This document shows, in pieces, positions 44,895 through 50,429 of a stretch of DNA of 50,429 bases. The stretch spans positions 1 to 50,429 of the forward strand of contig WHSL01000014.1 in the NCBI GenBank assembly GCA_009380095.1, read 5' to 3'. The translations under genes were made by a program, and so were the position numbers. This DNA comes from Streptosporangiales bacterium (GTDB taxonomy: Bacteria; Actinomycetota; Actinomycetes; Streptosporangiales; Streptosporangiaceae). The notes beneath the pieces are model-generated. The model saw nothing but the letters and a program-made list of their open reading frames with translations, did no database searches and was not told where the DNA came from. Every line of letters begins with the position of its first letter. Position 1 is the first letter of the stretch.

Positions 44895-47351
44895 TCATCG
44901 GTTCAGCTGACGGGCGATGCCTCCGTGCGCCGCGGCCGCCCGCACGCCCGCGGATATGCGTGCGCGCGCGGCCCACACCTGCCGGTACGGCCCCCGCTCG
45001 CCGGCCCCCGGCTCCGCGGGCACCTCCACCACCAGCTGGTCGTAGGCGGAGCGGTCCAGCACGTGCCGCCGCCCGCCGGGCTCGCCCACCAGCGGCAGCG
45101 TGCGCAGCGCGGCGTGGTCGAGCTTGACCGGTACGGTCCCCTGGCAGTCGCGCGCCAGCAGGTCCCACCGCCCGGCGGGCAACGGGGTGCCGGCGAGTGT
45201 GTGCAGGCCGTGCAGGTCCAGGGTGCAGCCGAAGCCGTCCGGGGCCGCGACGGCGGGAAAGACGCGCTCGGCCTGCCCCTCCCGCGCCCGCAGCACCAGC
45301 TCGAACGGCCCGCTCCGCCCGGGGAACCGCCCGGCCAGGTCGAGCACCGGGCCGTCGCCCCAGGAGACGCAGGTGATGACGGGCCGTACGGCCCGCTCGG
45401 TGACGGACAGGTAGCCGTGCCGGGTGCGCTCCACCACGACCTGACGCTCGCCCGCCGGATACGCCCCCTCGGGCATGTCGTCGTCGGGGATCGGGCGCAG
45501 CGTGTCGCCGCCGACCACCAGCTCCGGCCGCCAGGCGTTCTCGTCCAGGTCGGCGTCGAGGTCGAGGCCGTGATCGCCGCCGGCGGGCACCCGGCGCCGC
45601 AGGTCGTCCAGCGGGATCGCGGCCCGCCAGACGGCGCCGTCCCGCTCCGCCGGATAGTCCCGGGTGGACCGGCTGCGTACGTTCCGCAGACGCAGCGTCA
45701 GGGCGCCCGTGGACGGCCTGGTCAGACGCCCCTCCACGGTGAGCATGCCGTCCGCGGCCCGGTGTCCGGTGACCGTGGCGGTCACCACCTCCACCCGGAG
45801 GCGCAGCGTCCCACCCGCATACATCGGGACGATCCGGACGCCGTCGGCGACCCGCCGGTACGGGGGATAGGCGCCGCGACTGGACGGGCCCGGCGGGAGC
45901 AGTCCACGGCGCAGCACGCCCCGGCTGAACACGGCGAGCGCGGGCTTCCACATCGTGTCCTGCCAGCGGCCGGCCACCCGCAGGTCCCGCGGGTCCACGG
46001 TGAGCGAGAAGCCGGCCCAGTCGTAGCGGTGCCGGGCGTCCGGCGCCGGTCGCGTCGCCTCCTCGTCGTACCGGGTCCGTACCGGCAACACCCGGACCCG
46101 CCGGCTGCCGGCGCGGCGCAGGCCGGCCACCTTCAGCGAGTCGCGGCGGCGGCGCAGCGACACGGCGTTGACGTGCGCGTAGCCGTTGACCTTCAGCAGC
46201 CCGCCCTCCCAGGACACGTCCGTGACCCGGGTGCGCAGCGCCAGCTCGGAGCGGAGCCGGTACACGTGCCGCGGCACGCCCAGCTCCGGGTCCTCGAAGT
46301 ACGGGTACGCCGCGTACAGCCGGCCGCGGCGGCGCACCGTGGGGATGCTCTCGCCGCGGCGCTCGTACGCGAGCACCTCGAGCAGCTCCGGCAGCCGCCG
46401 CCGCGCCACCAGGTGCCACTTCAGCCGCATGATCGCGGGCAGCTCGTCCACCACGCCCGGAGCCACCTGGGCCAGGAACTCCGAAGCCAATTCGAGGAAG
46501 AGGTGCCGGAACGCGGCGTCCGCCTCGGGCAGCACGTTCAGGAAGATCCGGATGTCGCTGCCCAGCGCGACCGCGTCGTAGGCCCGCTTGTGCCTTCTGT
46601 AGCGGTGGCCGCGAGTGGCGAGGAACCGGCTGACGCGGGTGACCGCGCCGATCCGGTCCCGTACGGCCTGCGGCTCGGTCCGGCGCTGCGTGATCGACCG
46701 GGCCGCGCCGTTCGCGCCGACCCGCTGCCGCCAGTAGTAGACGGGGCGGTCCACCACGTCCACGCTGCGGGCCAGGAAGTGCGCGGGGATGGTGACGGGT
46801 ATGTCCTCGTACAGCACGCCCTCGGGGAAGGCCAGCCGGTGCCGGTCCCAGAAGGAGCGGCGGAACACCTTGTTGGGGGCGAGCCGGTCGTAGAGCAGCA
46901 GCCGGTCGCGGGTGACGTGGGTGCGCAGCCGGGTGCGGCCGAGCGGCTTGCGGTGCATCGGGGACTGGGTGAGGCCGTCGCTGCCGAGCAGCCGTACGTT
47001 CCCCGTGGCGAAGTCCGAACCGGTCTCGTCGAGGCGGCCGGCCAGCAGCTCGTACGCGTGCTCCGGCACCACGTCGTCGGAGTCGGCGAACGCCAGGTAC
47101 GTGCCGGTCGCGTACCGGGTGCCGGTGTTGCGGGCCGCGCCGAGGCCGGCATTGGCCTGCCGGATCAGGCGGAACCGCGGATCGCGCCGGGTGTAGGCCT
47201 CGGCGATGAGGCCGCTGTTGTCGGTGGAGCCGTCGTCCACCATGACGACCTCGAGGTCCGTCAGCGACTGCGCGGCGAGCGAGTCGAGGCAGGCCTCGAG
47301 GTAGGGGGCGACGTTGTGGATGGGTACGACGACGCTGAGCCGAGGGGCCAT
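44895..47351 (-). CDS. Family 2 glycosyltransferase lacking the glycerophosphotransferase domain
   Basis: An 818-residue paralogue of the protein at 40204. The two begin almost identically (MAPRLSVVVPI then HNVAPYLEACLDSL) and share the GT2 motifs (MVDDGSTDNSG, FADSDDVVPEHA) and the entire middle part (for instance HVTRDRLLLYDRLAPNKVFR, and VLYEDIPVTIPAHFLA). Here the protein stops soon after AGERGPYRQVWAARARI, which aligns with the segment just before the TagF-like domain of the larger protein. The last 370 or so residues are therefore missing as a unit, leaving only transfer of a sugar. ATG 47351 is preceded by AAGGTC-CC-GACCTT, a small inverted repeat. Confidence 0.88.
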   Translation of the reverse strand: MAPRLSVVVPIHNVAPYLEACLDSLAAQSLTDLEVVMVDDGSTDNSGLIAEAYTRRDPRFRLIRQANAGLGAARNTGTRYATGTYLAFADSDDVVPEHAYELLAGRLDETGSDFATGNVRLLGSDGLTQSPMHRKPLGRTRLRTHVTRDRLLLYDRLAPNKVFRRSFWDRHRLAFPEGVLYEDIPVTIPAHFLARSVDVVDRPVYYWRQRVGANGAARSITQRRTEPQAVRDRIGAVTRVSRFLATRGHRYRRHKRAYDAVALGSDIRIFLNVLPEADAAFRHLFLELASEFLAQVAPGVVDELPAIMRLKWHLVARRRLPELLEVLAYERRGESIPTVRRRGRLYAAYPYFEDPELGVPRHVYRLRSELALRTRVTDVSWEGGLLKVNGYAHVNAVSLRRRRDSLKVAGLRRAGSRRVRVLPVRTRYDEEATRPAPDARHRYDWAGFSLTVDPRDLRVAGRWQDTMWKPALAVFSRGVLRRGLLPPGPSSRGAYPPYRRVADGVRIVPMYAGGTLRLRVEVVTATVTGHRAADGMLTVEGRLTRPSTGALTLRLRNVRSRSTRDYPAERDGAVWRAAIPLDDLRRRVPAGGDHGLDLDADLDENAWRPELVVGGDTLRPIPDDDMPEGAYPAGERQVVVERTRHGYLSVTERAVRPVITCVSWGDGPVLDLAGRFPGRSGPFELVLRAREGQAERVFPAVAAPDGFGCTLDLHGLHTLAGTPLPAGRWDLLARDCQGTVPVKLDHAALRTLPLVGEPGGRRHVLDRSAYDQLVVEVPAEPGAGERGPYRQVWAARARISAGVRAAAAHGGIARQLNR

Positions 47352-47508
47352 GGCAAGGTCGGGACCTTTCGCGGGCGGTCTCGGCGAACCGTGGGACGAC
47401 GCCGGGTGGATACGGTCGCCTGCAATAGGGACGCCTCGGGCCCGAAAAGCGTTTACCCGGACTTCATGGCGCGCGTGCTCACCTGGACGCTTCGCTCGCC
47501 GTAGTCGC

Positions 47509-47514
47509 TACCGT
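47509..47514 (+). promoter_or_regulatory. -10 element of the first LOG gene (leaderless)
   Basis: TACCGT ends seven bases before ATG 47522. GTG 47513, in the same frame, lies within the element and is therefore unlikely as start. Confidence 0.4.
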
Positions 47515-47521
47515 GGGGGGC

Positions 47522-48370
47522 ATGACCCCCCGATCGACGTCGCGCATCCGCCGCGCGGGGCCGCTGACCCTGCGAGGTAAGGCCATCCCGTCCACGACCA
47601 CCGACCAGCGGCTGCTCGACGGCCGCGGGCCGAGCGACTGGGTGCACACCGACCCCTGGCGGGTGCTGCGGATCCAGGCGGAGTTCGTCGAGGGGTTCGG
47701 CTTCCTGTCCGAGCTCGGCTCGGCCGTCAGCGTCTTCGGCTCCGCCCGGGTCGAGCCGGGCGACCCCTTCTATGAGAAGGCCGAACGCATGGGCCGGGCG
47801 CTCGCCGAGGCCGGCTACGCGGTGATCACCGGGGGCGGGCCGGGCCTGATGGAGGCGGCCAACAAGGGCGCCCAGGAGGGCGGCGGGCTGTCCGTCGGGC
47901 TCGGCATCGAGCTGCCGTTCGAGGAGCGGCTCAACGAGCATCTCGACATGGGGCTCTCGTTCCGGTACTTCTTCGTGCGCAAGACCATGTTCGTCAAGTA
48001 CGCGCAGGCATTCGTCGTGATGCCGGGCGGCTTCGGCACGCTGGACGAGCTGTTCGAGGCGATCACGCTGGTGCAGACCGGCAAGGTCACCCGCTTCCCG
48101 GTGGTGCTCGTCGGCAGCGAGTACTGGCGCGGGCTCTTCGACTGGATCCGGGGCACGCTGCTGGCCGAGGGCAAGATCTCGCCCGGCGACGTGGACCTGA
48201 TGCAGCTCGTCGACGAGCCCGAGGAGGTCATCGCGATCATCCGGGAGGCGCACCGGGAGGCGGAGCGGCGGCTCCGTGAGGGGGAGCCCGCCGCGGAGGC
48301 CGGGGCCAACGGCGCGGCCGACGATCAGGAGGGGCTCGCCGACTCGCAGCGCGGCGGGGGCATGGGGTGA
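47522..48370 (+). CDS. LOG family protein (TIGR00730 type), first copy
   Basis: A 282-residue Rossmann-fold protein of the lysine-decarboxylase-like/LOG family, whose studied members are cytokinin riboside-monophosphate phosphoribohydrolases. Motifs are SVFGSARVEPGDPFY, YAVITGGGPGLMEAANKGA and the hallmark MPGGFGTLDELFEAIT. It has an N-terminal extension of about 55 residues (TDQRLLDGRGPSDWVHTDPW) and a charged, low-complexity tail. The reaction in this organism is unknown. Its stop overlaps the next start (GTGA), so the two LOG proteins are made together. Confidence 0.9.
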   Translation: MTPRSTSRIRRAGPLTLRGKAIPSTTTDQRLLDGRGPSDWVHTDPWRVLRIQAEFVEGFGFLSELGSAVSVFGSARVEPGDPFYEKAERMGRALAEAGYAVITGGGPGLMEAANKGAQEGGGLSVGLGIELPFEERLNEHLDMGLSFRYFFVRKTMFVKYAQAFVVMPGGFGTLDELFEAITLVQTGKVTRFPVVLVGSEYWRGLFDWIRGTLLAEGKISPGDVDLMQLVDEPEEVIAIIREAHREAERRLREGEPAAEAGANGAADDQEGLADSQRGGGMG

Positions 48371-48984
48371 CCGGTTCCGACTCAACCGACTCATCCCTGC
48401 GGATCTGCGTCTACTGCGCGTCCGGGCAGCACATCGAGGAGAAGTACCTGAGGCTCGCCGCCGAGGTCGGCACGGAGCTGGCCCGGCGGGGGCACACGCT
48501 GGTCAGCGGGGGCGGGTCGATCTCCTGCATGGGGGCCGTCGCGCGGGCCGCCCGGGCCGGCGGGGCCCGTACGGTCGGCGTGATCCCGCAGGCCCTGATG
48601 GACCTCGAGGTCGGGGACCGCGAGGCGGACGAGCTGATCGTCACCCCGGACATGCGCAGCCGCAAGGCCGAGATGGACCGGCGCAGCGACGCGTTCCTCG
48701 TGCTCCCGGGTGGTATCGGCACGCTCGAGGAGCTGTTCGAGATCTGGACCGCGCGGGTGCTCGGCATGCACGGGCGGCCGATCGCGCTGCTGGACCCGTA
48801 CGGGCTGTTCGACCCCCTCAGAGAGCTGATGAACCGCCTCTACGAGGAGCGGTTCGTCCGCCCCGGCACGTTCGACGCCGTCACCTGGACCGGCTCCCTC
48901 ACCGAGGCCTTCGACCGCCTCGAACGAGGCGCCCGCCGCCCCCTCATCCCCACCCCCGAAGAAATCCTCGAATCCGAACCCTGA
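48367..48984 (+). CDS. LOG family protein (Rv1205-like), second copy
   Basis: A 205-residue compact LOG protein. Motifs are ICVYCASGQHIEEKYL, TLVSGGGSISCMGAVARAA, RSRKAEMDRRSDAFLVLPGG and IGTLEELFEIWT. Similar to M. tuberculosis Rv1205, which makes cytokinins, and found in the same neighbourhood (dapD, dapE, DHPS-like). It is coupled to the longer LOG protein through GTGA. The two may form a heteromer or act on different nucleotides. Its stop codon lies within a long inverted repeat. Confidence 0.92.
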   Translation: MTGSDSTDSSLRICVYCASGQHIEEKYLRLAAEVGTELARRGHTLVSGGGSISCMGAVARAARAGGARTVGVIPQALMDLEVGDREADELIVTPDMRSRKAEMDRRSDAFLVLPGGIGTLEELFEIWTARVLGMHGRPIALLDPYGLFDPLRELMNRLYEERFVRPGTFDAVTWTGSLTEAFDRLERGARRPLIPTPEEILESEP

Positions 48985-49082
48985 CCCCCAAGATCAACAA
49001 ATTGGGGGAAGGAATTTGTAGAAGAAACCCCAGGTCGCGCCTGCAAAATTTTTCCCCCAATTTGTTGATCTTGGGGGTCAGG
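48980..49082. repeat. Long inverted repeat made of two REP-like hairpins
   Basis: Arms 48980-49010 and 49052-49082 are perfect 31-bp inverted copies separated by 41 bases. Each arm can also fold by itself, CCCCCAA pairing with TTGGGGG around ten bases. The element is AT-richer than its surroundings and supplies the TGA stop codons of both convergent genes (48982-48984 and 49078-49080). It may act as a two-way terminator or be a small mobile repeat of REP/BIME kind. Confidence 0.8.
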
Positions 49083-49536
49083 CGAGGCCGCGGCGGGAGA
49101 CGGCGGGGGGACGGTCGCCGCGGACGGCGGCGATCAGGTCGAGGGCCTGGCGGATCTCGTACGGGTGGGCGGTGGCGAAGGCCCGGGCGCCGAGCCAGGC
49201 GCAGACGCTCGCCGCGGCGATCGCCTCGGTGACGCCGCCGGCCGCGTCGACGTCGACGAGTACGGGCCAGCCGTCCGCGACGAGCATGCGCAGCCGCGCC
49301 GCGCCGGGCAGGCCGCCGGCGTCGTACACGATCCCGTCCGGACGCGCCCCGGCCGCCAGCGCCGCCGCCGGATCCGCCGTCAGCAACCCCGCCCCGGTGC
49401 GCCGCGCCGCCTCCGGGTCGCGGGTCAGATCCGCCCCGGGGGCGGCGAGCCCCTCGTCCGGGGTGCCGGGTGGTGCCAGCACGATGAGGTCCGTGGGGGC
49501 GAAGACCCTCCGGCCGAGTCGGAGAACTTCCGCCAT
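49078..49536 (-). CDS. Shortened dihydropteroate-synthase-like protein
   Basis: A 152-residue protein. LRLGRRVFAPTDLIVLA corresponds to the first strand of DHPS, and VTEAIAAASVCAWLGARAFATAHPYEIRQAL to the last helix and strand, where DHPS has its RxH-type end. The pterin-binding NVTPDSF loop and the middle of the barrel are missing; length is about half that of FolP. M. tuberculosis carries the DHPS paralogue FolP2 (Rv1207) in the same neighbourhood, which suggests this is a reduced FolP2. It is unlikely to make dihydropteroate. The stop lies in the inverted repeat. Confidence 0.6.
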   Translation of the reverse strand: MAEVLRLGRRVFAPTDLIVLAPPGTPDEGLAAPGADLTRDPEAARRTGAGLLTADPAAALAAGARPDGIVYDAGGLPGAARLRMLVADGWPVLVDVDAAGGVTEAIAAASVCAWLGARAFATAHPYEIRQALDLIAAVRGDRPPAVSRRGLA

Positions 49537-49578
49537 CAGTTCGGCCTCACCTTCGGTGTCTGGTTCGCTGGCATGTGT

Positions 49579-49597
49579 TCGATCGTGGCACGATCGA
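49579..49597. promoter_or_regulatory. Inverted repeat between divergent genes
   Basis: TCGATCGT-GGC-ACGATCGA is perfect and sits in the 64-base gap, ending four bases before ATG 49601. A dimeric repressor binding here could affect both genes. Confidence 0.4.
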
Positions 49598-49600
49598 GGA

Positions 49601-50254
49601 ATGCTCGTCGTGCTGCTCGGAGTGGCCGCCCTCGCCGTGCTCGTCGGTGTCGTCGTGGTCGCGGTCGGCCGCGGAGGCCAGATGGCCGATTTCGCGCCGG
49701 ATTACCCCTCGGTGGAGCTGCCCACCCAGCGTCCCATCGCGGGCACCGACGTGGCGCTCATGCGGCTGCCGCTGAGCCTGTGGGGCTACCACGTGCGGGC
49801 CGTGGACGAGGCGCTGCGCCGGGTCGCGTTCGCGCTGTCCGAGCGCGACAGCCGCATCGCCACGCTGGAGCAGCGCATCATCGAGCTGCGCGGGCCCCGG
49901 ACGTCGTGGGAACCCGAGCGCCGCGAAGCCGAGGCCACGGCCATGATGGAGCCCGAGACCAAGATCGAGCCCAAGCCCAACACCGAGTCCGAGCACAACA
50001 CCGAGCCCAAGACTCGGACCGAGCCCGCCGCGGACTCCTCCCACGAGGACACGCCCGGCAACCCCGCGCCCGGCAACCCCGCGCCCGGCAACCCCGCGCC
50101 CGGCAACCCCGCGCCCGGCAACGCCACGCCCGGCAACGCCACGGGTGAACGGCCCACGGTTGACAGGCCCCCGGCCGACAGGCCCACCGCCGGCCGGCCC
50201 ACGGCCGACAAGGGCACCTCCGGCAGAGACGCCGGCGAGACGGAGACCGGGTGA
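49601..50254 (+). CDS. DivIVA-like membrane-anchored protein with low-complexity tail
   Basis: A 217-residue protein. An N-terminal helix (about 2-24, LVVLLGVAALAVLVGVVVVA) is followed by a DivIVA-type stretch, LPLSLWGYHVRAVDEALRRV, and a short coiled coil (ALSERDSRIATLEQRIIEL). From about residue 105 the sequence is disordered: Glu/Lys/Thr-rich, then six PGNPA/PGNAT repeats, then ERPTVDRPPADRPTAGRP. It resembles the small DivIVA-domain protein Rv1209 in position and plan. GAGGA touches the ATG, so initiation may not depend on it. A role in cell-pole or wall organisation is inferred from the family. Confidence 0.75.
   Translation: MLVVLLGVAALAVLVGVVVVAVGRGGQMADFAPDYPSVELPTQRPIAGTDVALMRLPLSLWGYHVRAVDEALRRVAFALSERDSRIATLEQRIIELRGPRTSWEPERREAEATAMMEPETKIEPKPNTESEHNTEPKTRTEPAADSSHEDTPGNPAPGNPAPGNPAPGNPAPGNATPGNATGERPTVDRPPADRPTAGRPTADKGTSGRDAGETETG
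50054..50143 (+). repeat. Six tandem 15-bp units
   Basis: Four copies of CCCGGCAACCCCGCG and two of CCCGGCAACGCCACG in register encode PGNPA four times and PGNAT twice in the disordered tail of the DivIVA-like protein. Identical neighbouring units point to recent slippage. Confidence 0.9.
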
Positions 50255-50429
50255 GCCGGGGGACGCTGGCCGTCGCCGTCGTGGCCGCGGCCCCCGTCGA
50301 GGACGCCTGGCGCGTGCTCGTGGACTGGCCGCGGCACGCCGAGTGGATGTTCCTCACCACGGCCGAGGGCGGGGACAAGGAGGGCGACGTCATCGTGGCC
50401 CGTACGGGCCTCGGGCCGATCGGCTTCAC
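50251..50429 (+). CDS. SRPBCC (polyketide-cyclase-like) family protein, 5' part
   Basis: The GTG at 50251 overlaps the preceding stop (GTGA), and the frame runs off the window after 59 codons. RGTLAVAVVAAAPVEDAWRV followed by LVDWPRHAEWMF is the usual start of SRPBCC ligand-binding proteins, with the first strand and the W-x-HAEWM helix. It is translationally coupled to the DivIVA-like gene. Ligand unknown. Confidence 0.75.
   Translation, partial: MSRGTLAVAVVAAAPVEDAWRVLVDWPRHAEWMFLTTAEGGDKEGDVIVARTGLGPIGF

Overview
The window reads as ordinary chromosome of a high-GC filamentous actinomycete. Evidence: very strong G/C third-position bias, many GTG starts, mycothiol biosynthesis (MshB), a mycobacterial-type succinate dehydrogenase, a seven-iron ferredoxin followed by DapC, and a block (dapD, dapE, LOG proteins, DHPS-like protein, DivIVA-like protein) that recalls the M. 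tuberculosis Rv1201c-Rv1209 neighbourhood. My inference is Streptosporangiales or a close relative; the sequence alone does not fix the genus.

Layout. 1-1265: the last two genes of what looks like a conjugation module (end of a TcpC/VirB8-like protein, then a transglycosylase/NlpC-P60 hydrolase). 1366-5315: NUDIX hydrolase, the translational GTPase TypA/BipA, a Phd-PIN toxin-antitoxin pair and a membrane-anchored unknown. 5424-13669: two complete but unrelated succinate dehydrogenases back to back, an Rv0247c-Rv0249c-like one (minus strand) and a b558/fumarate-reductase-like one (plus strand), with a LysR regulator between them. 13670-18081: terminator, a frameshifted PucR-type relic and an oligopeptide ABC importer (binding protein and two permeases, no ATPase). 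18146-22417: S9 dipeptidyl peptidase, mshB, a small membrane protein and a flavin reductase. 22436-25074: Lrp regulator divergent from a dimethylargininase and ornithine aminotransferase (arginine/ornithine catabolism). 25105-31331: small basic protein, acyl-CoA ligase, amidohydrolase, D-threonine-aldolase-like enzyme, a decayed cytochrome P450 and a CysRS-like protein without catalytic motifs. 31456-35367: Ser/Thr kinase, site-2 protease, enoyl-CoA hydratase and a PmtA-like methyltransferase. 35487-50429: fdxA-dapC, FUSC transporter, dapD, SDR, two large teichoic-acid-type glycosyltransferases flanking dapE, tandem LOG proteins, a shortened dihydropteroate-synthase-like protein, a DivIVA-like protein and the start of an SRPBCC protein.

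How the genes work together: dapC, dapD and dapE are three steps of the succinylase route to meso-diaminopimelate and lysine, scattered over 9 kb with cell-wall polymer glycosyltransferases among them. The two Sdh complexes feed the quinone pool and are probably used under different conditions. Lrp, dimethylargininase and RocD form a compact arginine/ornithine unit.

A recurrent feature is apparent leaderless transcription: many starts have a TANNNT hexamer 6-8 bases upstream of ATG/GTG and no convincing Shine-Dalgarno. I found no CRISPR array, tRNA, rRNA, complete insertion sequence or obvious secondary-metabolite cluster. The most unusual items are a 31-bp perfect inverted repeat that supplies the stop codons of two convergent genes, a dapC with no ATG/GTG/TTG start, the two-lesion P450 relic, the CysRS-like protein, consensus DnaA boxes in two intergenic gaps, and a hairpin that overlaps the ribosome binding site of the peptide-binding protein.
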